From Siphonodentalium dalli (taxonomy: Eukaryota > Mollusca > Scaphopoda > Gadilida > Siphonodentaliidae), in the NCBI GenBank assembly GCA_032622095.1, contig CP136061.1, forward strand, positions 117,376,754-117,440,753: a stretch of 64,000 nt of DNA, read 5' to 3'. This document shows positions 50,171 to 62,749 of the stretch, piece by piece (position 1 is the first letter of the stretch; the number at the start of each line of letters is the position of its first letter). Made by a program: the position numbers and the translations under genes. Below the pieces are notes generated by a model that made no database searches, had not been told where the DNA came from, and was given only the letters and a program-made list of their open reading frames with translations.

Positions 50171-53100
50171 CCTAATTCACGACAATGGCCATCCTAATTC
50201 ACGACACTGACCATCCTAATTCACGACACTGGCCATCCTAATTCACGACACTGGCCATCCTAATTCACGACACTGACCATCCTAATTCACGACACTGGCC
50301 ATCCTAATTCACGACACTGACCATCCTAATTCACGACACTGACCATCCTAATTCACGACACTGACCATCCTAATTCACGACACTGGCCATCCTAATTCAC
50401 GACACTGGCCATCCTAATTCACGACACTGACCATCCTAATTCACGACACTGGCCATCCTAATTCACGACACTGACCATCCTAATTCACGACACTGACCAT
50501 CCTAATTCACGACACTGACCATCCTAATTCACGACACTGGCCATCCTAATTCACGACACTGACCATCCTAATTCACGACACTGGCCATCCTAATTCACGA
50601 CACTGGCCATCCTAATTCACGACACTGGCCATCCTAATGCACGACACTGACCATCCTAATTCACGACACTGACCATCCTAATTCACGACACTGACCATCC
50701 TAATTCACGACACTGGCCATCCTAATTCACGACACTGGCCATCCTAATTCACGACACTGACCATCCTAATTCATGACACTGGCCATCCTAATTCACGACA
50801 CTGACCATCCTAATTCACGACACTGACCATCCTAATTCACGACACTGACCATCCTAATTCACGACACTGGCCATCCTAATTCACGACACTGGCCATCCTA
50901 ATTCACGACACTGACCATCCTAATTCACGACACTGGCCATCCTAATTCACGACACTGACCATCCTAATTCACGACACTGACCATCCTAATTCACGACACT
51001 GGCCATCCTAATTCACGACACTGACCATCCTAATTCACGACACTGACCATCCTAATTCACGACACTGGCCATCCTAATTCACGACACTGGCCATCCTAAT
51101 TCACGACACTGACCATCCTAATTCACGACACTGGCCATCCTAATTCACGACACTGACCATCCTAATTCACGACACTGACCATCCTAATTCACGACACTGA
51201 CCATCCTAATTCACGACACTGGCCATCCTAATTCACGACACTGGCCATCCTAATTCACGACACTGACCATCCTAATTCACGACACTGGCCATCCTAATTC
51301 ACGACACTGACTATCCTAATTCACGACACTGACCATCCTAATTCACGACACTGGCCATCCTAATTCACGACACTGGCCATCCTAATTCACGACACTGACC
51401 ATCCTAATTCACGACACTGGCCATCCTAATTCACGACACTGACCATCCTAATTCACGACACTGACCATCCTAATTCACGACACTGACCATCCTAATTCAC
51501 GACACTGGCCATCCTAATTCACGACACTGACCATCCTAATTCACGACACTGACCATCCTAATTCACGACACTGGCCATCCTAATTCACGACACTGACCAT
51601 CCTAATTCACGACACTGACCATCCTAATTCACGACACTGACCATCCTAATTCACGACACTGATCATCCTAATTCACGACACTGACCATCCTAATTCACGA
51701 CACAGACCATCCTAATTCACGACACTGACCATCCTAATTCACGACACTGGCCATCCTAATTCACGACACTGGCCATCCTAATTCACGACACAGACCATCC
51801 TAATTCACGACACTGGCCATCCTAATTCACGACACAGACCATCCTAATTCACGACACTGGCCATCCTAATTCACGACACTGACCATCCTAATTCACGACA
51901 CTGGCCATCCTAATTCACGACACTGACCATCCTAATTCACGACACTGACCATCCTAATTCACGACACTGACCATCCTAATTCACGACACTGGCCATCCTA
52001 ATTCACGACACTGGCCATCCTAATTCACGACACTGACCATCCTAATTCACGACACTGACCATCCTAATTCACGACACTGACCATCCTAATTCACGACACT
52101 GGCCATCCTAATTCACGACACTGACCATCCTAATTCACGACACTGGCCATCCTAATTCACGACACTGACCATCCTAATTCACGACACTGGCCATCCTAAT
52201 TCACGACACTGACCATCCTAATTCACGACACTGACCATCCTAATTCACGACACTGGCCATCCTAATTCACGACACTGACCATCCTAATTCACGACACTGA
52301 CCATCCTAATTCACGACACTGGCCATCCTAATTCACGACACTGACCATCCTAATTCACGACACTGACCATCCTAATTCACGACACTGGTCATCCTAATTC
52401 ACGACACTGGCCATCCTAATTCACGACACTGACCATCCTAATTCACGACACTGACCATCCTAATTCACGACACTGACCATCCTAATTCACGACACTGACC
52501 ATCCTAATTCACGACACTGGCCATCCTAATTCACGACACTGACCATCCTAATTCACGACACTGACCATCCTAATTCACGACACTGGCCATCCTAATTCAC
52601 GATACTGGCCATCCTAATTCACGACACTGACCATCCTAATTCACGACACTGACCATCCTAATTCACGACACTGACCATCCTAATTCACGACACTGACCAT
52701 CCTAATTCACGACACAGACCATCCTAATTCACGACACAGACCATCCTAATTCACGACACTGACCATCCTAATTCACGACACTGGCCATCCTAATTCACGA
52801 CACTGGCCATCCTAATTCACGACACAGACCATCCTAATTCACGACACTGGCCATCTTAATTCACGACACTGACCATCCTAATTCACGACACTGGCCATCC
52901 TAATTCACGACACTGACCATCCTAATTCACGACACTGACCATCCTAATTCACGACACTGACCATCCTAATTCACGACACTGGCCATCCTAATTCACGACA
53001 CTGGCCATCCTAATTCACGACACTGGCCATCCTAATTCACGACACAGACCATCCTAATTCACGACACTGACCATCCTAATTCACGACACTGACCATCCTA

Positions 53101-53557
53101 ATTCACGACACTGACCATCCTAATTCACGACACTGGCCATCCTAATTCACGACACTGGCCATCCTAATTCACGACACAGACCATCCTAATTCACGACACT
53201 GGCCATCTTAATTCACGACACTGACCATCCTAATTCACGACACTGGCCATCCTAATTCACGACACTGACCATCCTAATTCACGACACTGACCATCCTAAT
53301 TCACGACACTGACCATCCTAATTCACGACACTGGCCATCCTAATTCACGACACTGGCCATCCTAATTCACGACACTGGCCATCCTAATTCACGACACAGA
53401 CCATCCTAATTCACGACACTGACCATCCTAATTCACGACACTGACCATCCTAATTCACGACACTGACCATCCTAATTCACGACACTGGCCATCCTAATTC
53501 ACGACACTGGCCATCCTAATTCACGACACTGACCATCCTAATTCACGACACTGGCCA
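50171..53557. repeat. 22-bp satellite array, about 154 units
   Basis: The unit CCATCCTAATTCACGACACT plus GG or GA is repeated head to tail for 3,387 bp. The last two bases alternate between GG and GA in an irregular order. Rare variants are CAGA (for CTGA), CATCTTAAT, ATGCAC, GATCAT and TTCATGAC. The unit length is not a multiple of three, so it is noncoding. One CpG (ACGAC) per unit. A CATCTTAAT variant at 52851 and another at 53203 are 352 bp (16 units) apart, and the GG/GA order following them is the same for 15 units, showing a higher-order repeat at the right end. Confidence 0.97.
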
Positions 53558-53796
53558 CGGCTGTGGTTATGATGTTTTGGCCGTTTCCCCAAACACAAAA
53601 GCCACACAACGTAGCTATGTATATTTCCGGCTACAATGCCAACAAACGTGTCGTCGAATATATATAGCTACAGGTAGTGGATGAAGTAATTAGATAGGGG
53701 TGGGTTAGATTGATAGACACATTCCTGGTAATGCATGTCGTATCACATTGGCATTGCTGTTGCATGTCGGTCGGTAGATAAACACTCATATATATC
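53558..53796. other. Spacer between satellite and family A MITE
   Basis: Unique-looking sequence; nothing recognised. Confidence 0.4.
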
Positions 53797-54246
53797 ACCC
53801 GCCATATCAAATCCAGTCGTAAGTCGGGATTTTTTTTACCCTGTGCCAATGCATTCTCTTATATATGCGAGTCGACCATAGGTCGCCTCGCATATATAAG
53901 AGAATGCATTGGCCTAACAATTGTTTACAATTTTAATAATGTTTTCTTGTATTCTTTAACAATTTTATAATTTCACCCATACAGAGCCCCAGACAAATAT
54001 GAGCAGACGACACTCTTCTATATGCTTCTATATATGTGTGGGGCTCCCTGCGGGGTAATGGATGTTTTTTATTTTATGTCCTAAAAATTGTAAGAAATAT
54101 TTATTTTAAAAAATGATAAAAAATTGTTAGGCCAATGCATTCTCTTATATATGCGAGGTGACCTATGGTCGGCTCACATATATAAGAGAATGCATTGGCA
54201 CAGGGTAAAAAAATCCCGACTTCCGACTGGATTTGATATGGCGGGT
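53797..54246. mobile_element. Family A foldback MITE, full copy
   Basis: ACCCGCCATATCAAATCCAG at the left and the complement ending GGCGGGT at the right. The two internal hairpins are at 53846-53912 and 54132-54198. The middle, with GAGCCCCAGACAAATATG and GTGTGGGGCTCCCTGC, is nearly identical to 19-484, so both copies are young. Confidence 0.88.
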
Positions 54247-54487
54247 AATATATATGGTCTCTTAGAAGTTCATATACGATAAGATGGCTTCATGTCAAAA
54301 GAAATCTGACATTTGTGAAATTGTGATCCAAAACTCTCGACAAACAGAACAAGCAAGTCACTATACTAATCTGTGGAACTTCATGAACAGTAAGTACAAG
54401 AAAACTAAGATGCATGCATCAGGTCGGCCGTGAACTATCTACCATAGAATTGTTGTAGCTATCGATTATACATTTTGAAACACCTGT

Positions 54488-54537
54488 CTGTATGTATGTA
54501 TGTATGTGTGTATGCGTGAATGCATGTGTGTATGTGT
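54488..54537. repeat. (TGTATG)n-like microsatellite
   Basis: TGTATGTATGTATGTATGTG followed by imperfect TATGCGTGAATGCATGTG units. Confidence 0.85.
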
Positions 54538-54539
54538 TT

Positions 54540-54844
54540 TAGACTCTAACACTGCTCGAATTTGGTATTTAACGTGTCAACTTGACCTCGCTCATAGGCA
54601 TGTTTCTGGACCTTGACCGATCCGACTAAAAATTTGTGTGTAGGACTACTTCGATCCCGGGAGCAATATGGACGGGTCCAATTTCACGTGGGACCATGTT
54701 CTCGAACGTGCTGATATAGGCATGTTTCTGGACCAATTGAACAATAGTTTGGCCAGACGCTGTATATACTGGGTACTGTCCAGATGGAGGCGATCACAAA
54801 AAAAATCCCTAACTAGCCCGAACGAAGTCGAGTACATCAGCTAG
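54540..54844. mobile_element. Helitron-like 3' end (tentative)
   Basis: Ends CCCGAACGAAGTCGAGTACA followed by TCAGCTAG and T. A CTAG terminus preceded by a short imperfect hairpin is the pattern of Helitron 3' ends. Upstream, GGCATGTTTCTGGACC occurs twice (54597, 54719). No Rep/helicase frame. Confidence 0.35.
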
Positions 54845-54879
54845 TTTAATATATATTTTGGACATTTGTCTGTCTGTTT

Positions 54880-55350
54880 GTCTGTTAGCTATGGCCGGGA
54901 AAACTGCCGGACAGATTTGACGAAATTTGATACCTAGGGGAAATTATTTCCAGGGAGTATTTTGGACGGGTCAAATCTTGATCCCGACCTGACTTTGACA
55001 TTCAAAAAGATCAATTCAAGGTCAAATCTGGTAAAACGGAAGTATTTCAACGAAATTTGATACCTACTGTTACTTTTGTCCCAGGAGTGTTTCGGGTGGG
55101 TCAAATCATGACCCTGACCTGATCTTGACATTCAAAATTGTCAATTCAAGGTCAAATCGGGTATAAAGCCGGGCGGATTTCGACGGGTACTTTTGTCGTG
55201 ACTTTTGTCCGGGGAGTGTTTTGGACGGGTCAAATCGTGACCCCGACATGACCTTCACCTTTAAAATAGTCAATTCAAGGTTAAATCGCGCATTTCTCCG
55301 AAAATCAGAGGGGAACATCCCGGACGAAGTGGGGTCCACGAGCTACTATT
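54880..55350. repeat. Three diverged 120-130-bp tandem units with Helitron-like end
   Basis: Units contain GGGTCAAATC(T/A/G)TGA(T/C)CC, GACCTGAC/GATCTTGACATTC, GTCAATTCAAGGTCAAATC and a cttttgtccsrggagtgttt block. The end, CCCGGACGAAGTGGGGTCCA then CGAGCTACT, resembles the 54844 terminus. The minus-strand frames here show the repeat as a recurring peptide (KVRSGSRFDPSK) and are not genes. Confidence 0.65.
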
Positions 55351-56790
55351 ATATATTTCTAGATTTAGTTACAAACTAAATACCTGTATATTGTACAAAG
55401 AAATGTTTGACAAATATATCTGTATCAATATTACCATACGGGTCATTAAAATAGATACGACGAAACAAATTTTGAAGGGTGCATGTATCAGGTAAATTTT
55501 TATATTTCAAATGATGACAGGAATGCAGAAAGTTGAAGTACCTACGTAATACTGGCTATCCGAATGAAGAGATATACATGTATATAACAACCAGATGAGG
55601 GATATGTCTGTACAGTTGCTAAACAATTCAGTCATGCAAAAGAGGATCAAAGAGTAAGATACCAAATTGCTGCCTGTGGTAATGTTTTTTAACGAAATTC
55701 GGGAAAATTAGATTACTCTCACCCTGGTTATCCAGAAGATAATTGTGGAATCTGATGACGATCGGACAAGGGTGTCGTCTGTAGGATCAACCAAATTATT
55801 TAGCCATAAAAATAGTAAAATTGAAGATCACCGCTGGCAGTGATGTCTTCACAAGGACAGTTTGAGAACAAAATATGGCTCACATCTAGCGGTGACCCAA
55901 AATATCCACATAAGAAAAAGTTCTCCAATAAAAGCTGGCTGCAGGGTGCGCCAATTGATTCAAATTCGAAATTTAGCAGGGTGTACTGCTTGTGGCCATG
56001 TTTTCCCCGCAAATTTGATAGACTGATGGACAAAACCACTGAATCCGTTGAATCAATATACATGTATACATGGATTAATTTATATGCATTGTTATACACA
56101 GTACTGGTATATAAAGGTACTGAAAATAACTATATTACTAGTATACACAAAATAAACCATATATCATGGCTATGGGTTCTAATATCCGAACATGACAGCT
56201 GAGAACTTGGTGTGAATTAAAGAGTGGTGGTTTCTCAAGCATATCTAACCCTCCACGTTAGTAACATGCCATTAAATGTCATAAGTATAATCTAGCTTGA
56301 GGACAGAAGTGATCCATAAAACCCCCCTTAATTCAATCAGGTCCTCGCGCGATGTATGATCGATCACATGATGATCTAGGGGGATTAGAATTGATGTATA
56401 AAAACAGCACTGCATGTAAATATAAAATAAAATAGTGCTACATCTTATTACAGATTATTGCCATATATAATCAGTGATTATACAGACAGTCTGACAAAAT
56501 AAAGTTTCAGTGACACTCTATCCGAAGAGGGGAATAATTTCATCTGTTACAGTCAATGGAGCAATTATGAATCTGGAAAGGTGAAATTTCTAAGTAATAC
56601 TAGATATCGACATGACGCGATAAAATATAACGTAAATGCAATATGGCCGCTGGGGACCATTTTTTCCTATGAAATTAAAAAAATATTTGATAGCTCTCAT
56701 CTGATAGATCAATATCAAGATAAATATGAAGTTTGGTGATGATCGGATGAGTGAAGTGGACTGTGGTCTGTGCTAAACGGTTTAGTAATG
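55351..56790. other. No recognised gene
   Basis: Contains two 'AATATGGC..' plus 'GATGATCGGA' type blocks (55760-55870 and 56640-56750) that look like diverged copies of one element. Plus-strand frame 55840-56202 and its antisense have no family resemblance. Confidence 0.4.
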
Positions 56791-57090
56791 CTTAAAAAGA
56801 TTCTTACCTTAATATTTTTATGTTCACTTTATAAACTTCACTGAGTCATCTTTGTCATGTATTGAGTTTGATATCTTTTGTTAACAGTTTATAAATCATG
56901 TATGTCTCATGTTTGTTATTTTAATTTATGTGTTTATTATCATTAAATAAAGTTGCATTCCTTAAAAAGATTCTTACCTCAATGTTTTTATGTTCACTTT
57001 ATAAAGTCCACTGAGTCATCTTTGTCATGTATTGAATTTGATATCTTTTGTTAACAGTTTATAAATTATGTGTGTCTCGTGTTCGTTATT
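56791..57090. repeat. Direct duplication, 130-bp unit, 170-bp period
   Basis: CTTAAAAAGATTCTTACCT to GTTTGTTATT (56791-56920) is repeated at 56961-57090 with a few substitutions. The 40-base spacer contains TTATCATTAAATAAAGTTGC. Confidence 0.92.
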
Positions 57091-58577
57091 ATATTATATA
57101 CACTTTATAGTGTGTTTTCAGAACGAAAAAAATTGAATAAAATCAACAAATTTGTAAATTTAAAAACAATTCAAACGTTGTTGTATTCCATGTCCCAGCC
57201 CGGACATATACACCAAATTTCAATAATATTCATTGAGAAACAACGGACCAAACGCTATATAACACCCGTATACATCTTTTATTCCGAATCGGACTCGGGT
57301 ACATGTTATAGTAGGTACCGAATTGACACACGTCGACTGGGCGAGTTGGCCATGGGGCGATTAGGCCGATTCCGGCACATTCTATAATTTACCGTATGTA
57401 TCCGTTTACGCGTAGTTTACTTTAGAAAGTTCCGCAATTAATACCGTAAATAGAGCGACCTTATTTGACAGAGAATGCCTCTGTTATTGATTATCAAGTT
57501 GCTGTACATTAAAAACGACAAATTCACATGCTCGTTCAAGCGCAGTAGTCTATTTTCCCCATGTTAAAGGACATCCACAAATACTAAATAACGCTAACCT
57601 ACTGCCGAATGTTTGACACGACAACTGTTAACATATTTGGGCTGAATTCATCTAACGCGGTATTATTCCTCAAAATAAACAACAAAACCATCGTTACTTG
57701 GAAATGTAGTTTGGGCTAACATTTACATAAATCCTCCAGATCAATTATCCGACACACACGTCAGATGAAAATGTCACATGAAGTAACCGGCCAAATTGGC
57801 CGAAATGAAACCATGAATACTCGGGACGGACCTGAGATATTTCAAAATATAGAGTGTCACAAATATAACCTTCTCTCGGAACACTATAGACATGTGCTAC
57901 CGCTCGTAGAAAATTATTATGGTGCAGTTTTTGACTTGTTTCTTAAACACGAGTTATGTACTGCACGTTTGCGCACTTTTACATTGTCACTGCCAATCGA
58001 ATATTCGTTCGTAGAGTTGGTCGACTATTCGAATATCATAATTGGCCTAAAAACCGAACACTAATTGGGGGAATCTTAGGTGGCGAGGTCCGGATGTCAA
58101 CGCATAGTCTATTAAGGTACGCAATAAAATACGCATTTGGTGCACAAAAACAATTAATGGCATTATCGGGATAGCAAATATTGCGATCTTTCAGTACAGT
58201 CTGGGCAATACCGGTGGTCACATTCGATATTTTCTAGGTAGCGGATCATATAAATTTGTATTGAGACTATTCCAAATTATAGGAATCATAAATGCGTGTA
58301 AGTGGTCTATGGATTTATGTTTTTTACTTTGATTTGTACATGCGATATTTCTGCCGCGTCACCCGACCGCCAAGGTTGATCCACGTGGCACTTCATTTAT
58401 TTTCTTGAATACTTTGTATTGAACTATTTATGTATTGATTTGTCATGAAATAAAATATTCTGATTCTGATTCTAATCGCACGAAAATAGGATAATAATGA
58501 GCTAGGGAGACCCCCGTACGTCCAATCATACACAAAACTGTTTTACACTGTGTATCATGAAATGTTTATACACAAGT
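57091..58577. other. No recognised gene
   Basis: A tRNA A-box-like scrap, GGGCGAGTTGGCCATGGGGC (57338), may be another SINE remnant. Frame 57765-58064 lacks recognised motifs. A short TTCTGATTCTGATTCTAAT tail at 58458 may mark a retroelement 3' end. Confidence 0.4.
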
Positions 58578-58755
58578 AATGCCCTAAATAATCGACGCTT
58601 TAACCACAGCAGAATTATGGGTAACCTTTCAGGATTTAGTCGGAAATAGTCAGTGAGAGCTTTCCGATGAATGGCAACAAGCTATATTTTCGACTAAATC
58701 CGGAAAAGTTATCCATAATTCTGCTGTGGTTAAGGAGTCTATTAATTAGGATATT
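58578..58755. repeat. Family B palindromic hairpin element, copy 4
   Basis: TAATGCCCTAAATAATCGAC at the left. The arms carry CAGCAGAATTATGGGTAACC and its complement. The left arm has lost about 25 bases near the centre, so this copy is asymmetric. Confidence 0.85.
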
Positions 58756-58821
58756 ACTGTATAGTGGCTTCTGTGGGATCATTCGAATAATCCAAAACCT
58801 CTAGAATGATATTCAAAAGTG

Positions 58822-59158
58822 GACTGTACACTAAATCCGGCCATTTATGGGACCATCTCCTTTTATACTCAACAGAATATATGCAGCAAATGAATGAATT
58901 TGAACCACGGATGAGTGCAAAATACATTCATGTGCTCTATGAACGATACAAACAACATGGTAATCATAATGACAATGGGTCAATATATGACTTGAGTCAT
59001 TACCTCATTTTCATTACAATTACCATGTAGTTTGCATCGTTCATAGAGCACATGAAAGCATTTTTCACTAATCCATTATTCAAATTTATTCATTTGTTGC
59101 ATATATTCTGCTGAGTATAAAAGGATATGGTCCCATAAATGACCGGATGTAGTGAACA
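58822..59158. mobile_element. Family D palindromic MITE, full copy
   Basis: ACTAAATCCGGCCATTTATG and GGACCATCTCCTTTTATACT at the left return as AGTATAAAAGGATATGGTCC, CATAAATGACCGGATGTAGT at the right. Inner blocks, CATGTGCTCTATGAACG and CGTTCATAGAGCACATG, flank a central CATGGTAATCATAATGACAA and its mirror. 337 bp, palindromic over most of its length; the frame on it is a shadow. Confidence 0.9.
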
Positions 59159-59206
59159 ATAAACCTTTAAGAAACACAACTACTTTTTTCTTAACAAAAG
59201 TTTGCC

Positions 59207-59420
59207 CCACCAGCATCATAGCTTAATCAGCAGGACCTACCAACATCATAGCAACTTGACAGGACCCACCAGCATCATAGCTTAATCAGAAGGACCCACT
59301 AACATCATAGCAACTTGACAGGACCCACCAGCATCATAGCTTACTCAGCAGGACCCACCAACATCATAGCAATTCAACAGGACCCACAAACGTTATAGCA
59401 ACTTGGCAGGAACACTGTCT
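59207..59420. repeat. Tandem repeat, 59-bp unit
   Basis: CCACCAGCATCATAGCTTAA begins near 59207, 59266 and 59325. Each unit is itself two related halves ending CAGGACCYACC/CAGGACCCACC. The sequence is related to the end of the G2 elements that follow, so it is probably an expansion of their terminus. Confidence 0.85.
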
Positions 59421-59461
59421 TATATATAATTAACTGGATGTGTAATACTCGCTACAATACC

Positions 59462-59835
59462 CACCCCTGGCCAAGTGGTCCTGGTAATATGCTATGATGC
59501 TGGTGGTCCTGTGGAATTGCTATGGTGCGGGTACGGCAAACGGATGCCGTTACAAAAAAGTACCGTTATTTTTTCTAAATTTGTTATTTTCGCGGTGTTT
59601 GGCTAATTCGAGCGATTTGGGAACAAACCAATCTGTGTATGAAACATTCAAGAAATTATATTTTGTTTCTAAAACGACGTGAATAACCATCTTGATTTTA
59701 GTCGATTTTCAACAACTAATACAATATAACGGTACTTTTTGTTAACAGAATCAGTTTGCCCTAGCATCATCATAGCAATTCAGCAGGACCCAACCGCACC
59801 ATAGCACATTAGCAGGACCACCTGACCAGGGGTGA
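59462..59835. mobile_element. Family G2 foldback element, copy 1
   Basis: CACCCCTGGCCAAGTGGTCC at the left and GGACCACCTGACCAGGGGTG at the right. Inner pairs are AAAAAAGTACCGTTATT and AACGGTACTTTTTGTTAACA, and CTATGATGCTGGTGGTCCTG with its complement. Confidence 0.85.
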
Positions 59836-59911
59836 ATACCGTGGGACTGATAACAGTATATACATGTAGGCATGTAGGGAATCGCATTACCGTCATATAC
59901 AGTGAGAAACC

Positions 59912-60421
59912 ACCCTGGTCAAGTGATACTGTTAATGTTCTATGATGCGGTTGGGTCCTGTGGGATTGCTATGATGCTGTTGGGGCAAACTGATGCTGTT
60001 AACAAAAAGTACCGTTATATTTTGTTAATTTGTCCTTTTGCAGTGTTCCGATAATCTGAACATATCTAGGAAAAACCATTATGCGTATCAAACATTCAAA
60101 ATCATATTTATCGCGTACTAATTTTAATACTGAGTATATAAGTTGTTGAAAATCGACTATCATGAAGATGTTTATTCACGTTATTTTAGAAACAAACACG
60201 CTGGCATTATTATATTTTTCAAAAATATATGTTCTTGAATGTTTCACACACACTGTTTATTTCTCAAATCGCTCCGATTAGCCAAACACCGCGAAAATTA
60301 CAACTTTAGAAAAATTAACGTACTTTTTCGTAAGGCATCAGGTTGCCCTACTCGCACCGTAGTAATTCAGCAGGACCACCAGCATCATATCACATTAGCA
60401 GGACCATTTTACCAGGGGTGG
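59912..60421. mobile_element. Family G2 foldback element, copy 2
   Basis: ACCCTGGTCAAGTGATACTG at the left and AGGACCATTTTACCAGGGGT at the right. GTGTTCCGATAATCTGAAC-type and GATTAGCCAAACACCGCG blocks are inverted relative to each other. It sits 76 bases after copy 1. Confidence 0.8.
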
Positions 60422-60542
60422 AAACGTCTGCATGTTCGCAGCCACATTTCGGTCTATTAATTATACACGTGTGGTTAGTATCGATGGATTTGCGATTAAT
60501 GTTTTAGATGTCTTAAATTAACAACTATCATTTCATAAGCAT

Positions 60543-60986
60543 TTAAAGGTACTCAATCCGATTCGATGGTTCCCATATAATCAGATTCCAACAGCAATTT
60601 TTTAGAAATGCCGCTTTAGTTATCAGAATCGTTTAATTGCCCAAATATAATGCTAAACACTCTCAACTATAGTATAAAATTGCCCGAAACGTGTTATTTA
60701 TCAACATGCTGTTCGAAGAAATTTGGCCTTATTATGAACAGAAAGCTTCTTGATTTTAGATTTATCCATCTTCATCCGCAATTTGGTCCGAGACCGTCGG
60801 CTCGTCGACTGTTTATACTGGGCCACTAATAATTCTCGATGGTGAAAAATAATAGTTTTCAAAAATTGGTATATAATAACTTTGAGCTTTGATAGGTGGG
60901 TCCCTCGACTCGAATCATATATTTTTTACCCCCGAATCCAAATAAATAGTAATTCAGGGGCGCTTAATCGGATTATGCATCTTTAA
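60543..60986 (+). mobile_element. Family F MITE, full copy
   Basis: TTAAAGGTACTCAATCCGAT at the left and CGGATTATGCATCTTTAA at the right. 444 bp. Interior shared with 10258-10699 and, inverted, 7300-7492. No coding sequence. Confidence 0.85.
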
Positions 60987-61300
60987 GTCGTTAATAATCC
61001 ACATGCTGTATTAGTTATCTAACAAGCATATCTAGCACATTATCCAATTCAAGTTCGAAGCAGTATGAGTCTACTCTTAGGACGCTTGCGCTCAGTAGGG
61101 AATCCCGCTAAAGAATCGGCAGGCGTCCAGAACTATAGTGTAAAAAATGTCAAAGTTAGAACAGTTTGAGTCTACTCCTGTGACGCTTGCCCTTAGTAGG
61201 GGATCGCGCTATTTTGGTTCTCGAACTGAAGAATCGGCAGGCGTCCAGAACCGTTCGTACTGAACTATTGGCGTTAATCCACTCAGCGTTAATCCAATAG
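60987..61300. repeat. Direct duplication of about 100 bp
   Basis: GAGTCTACTCTTAGGACGCT, then CAGTAGGGAATC and GAATCGGCAGGCGTCCAGAA, is repeated at 61170-61252 as GAGTCTACTCCTGTGACGCT, TAGTAGGGGATC and GAATCGGCAGGCGTCCAGAA. Period about 105 bp. Confidence 0.85.
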
Positions 61301-62097
61301 TTGCGTAGTATATCCATATGTAGTGAACGAACCGCCCGTGCAGTGCTTCGATTATAACTCATGGAAGGGAAATGAAAGTTAATTATTCATAATGTTCGTC
61401 ATTAAGAAGTCTGAAAGTTTTGTTGTGTGATGAGTCCGTCACCAGGTCATGCTGTGTTAATATCGCCCCATCCAAAGCGCTCCCGCATCAATTATGCCGT
61501 TGCAATCATATGACAAACTCGTCTTTGGGAAAAACTGGCTACGCCTATGGCTGCACATCATACTATTTTGCTTTTGATTTAGATATTCTGGTATATAAAA
61601 CTGAGTGAACGTCCATCCTGGTGGGAATTCATATGAACATAATATTTATGTTCTATATTTCTTATTATTTAGAGGGACACTAACAATCACTTTGGCAACA
61701 AATCTGATTTTGTTTGATATTTGTGAGACTATATGTACACATTGTGTGTCATATCGCGACCTGAGTTCCAACTTGTCCGATGTGACATACTGGTACGAAA
61801 CGTCCGTTCTATACTCACTAGGACCGAACTTTCAAGCTCTACCCGATGCGCTTACACCTGGTGCTGTAACTTGATTCTACGAAGAGTAAAATACAATTCC
61901 TGTTTGTCCGTTGTGCTCGAAAGTAGTATGAATTCAATTCCAATATGTCTCATTTATCCAACGCAGTTATAATTGTCGTTTCTGTTTTGTCCTTACGCAC
62001 TTTTTTGCCCATAATCAAGTTCCGGGTTGTTCCATGTGTTGAAAAATCGAAATTTACCGACTTGGGACCATATGGAACCGAATTATATGACACGCGT
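61301..62097. other. No recognised gene
   Basis: Short frames only. Nothing recognised. Confidence 0.4.
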
Positions 62098-62599
62098 TTA
62101 AAGACACGGTTGGCCTTGGCGGTGGGTATCCTGTGAAAATATCTCCACCCGTCAAAAACCGCCACAAACAGAAAGAACATCAAAATGTAGATAGACTTTG
62201 TCCGTATACAAATAAGAAATATCGCATAAACAGTATGTTATGGTCATTTGTTTGACCATTGTTATGTAAACAAAGGCATAAAAAGTTACTTTTCTGGTGT
62301 TTGTTTATATTATGATGGTAAACATAAAGAGCGTTCTTTGTTGTTGAATACCTGATATGGAACTAATAAAGAGCGTTTATGCCATTTGTGTGTGATTAGC
62401 CAGTAGCATTGTGCTGTCTTCTGTAACACAACCAGGCTCTTGCTTAGGTAAAATGTAGTAAATCTTTATGATAACATGCTGTTTACGCGATGGTCATGGT
62501 ATATATGAACGGAACTGTATGCGTTTTAATGTTTTTCTGTTTACGGTGTTTGGAACAAATATGAATATTTTCGACAATTAAGGCCGCACGTGCCTTTAA
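62098..62599 (+). mobile_element. Family E MITE, copy 3
   Basis: TTAAAGACACGGTTGGCC at the left and GCCGCACGTGCCTTTAA at the right, with two ATAAAGAGCGTT blocks in the middle. About 502 bp; more diverged and slightly shorter than the other two, with no nested insertion. Confidence 0.85.
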
Positions 62600-62749
62600 A
62601 GAACTGAATGTTTTTGCCATACTAATTTAGTTCAAATTTGTTCCATCCGTTGATTCTACGTCATTTATGTCACTTGGAATAAATGAGGTCCAAATAACTA
62701 CACGTTACGTCACATCGGACAAAGTGGAACTGGTTGGTTAATTTATATT

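Noticed and set aside
50171-53557. CRISPR array
   Set aside because: Units are contiguous with no unique spacers, in a eukaryotic intron-rich context; it is a tandem satellite.
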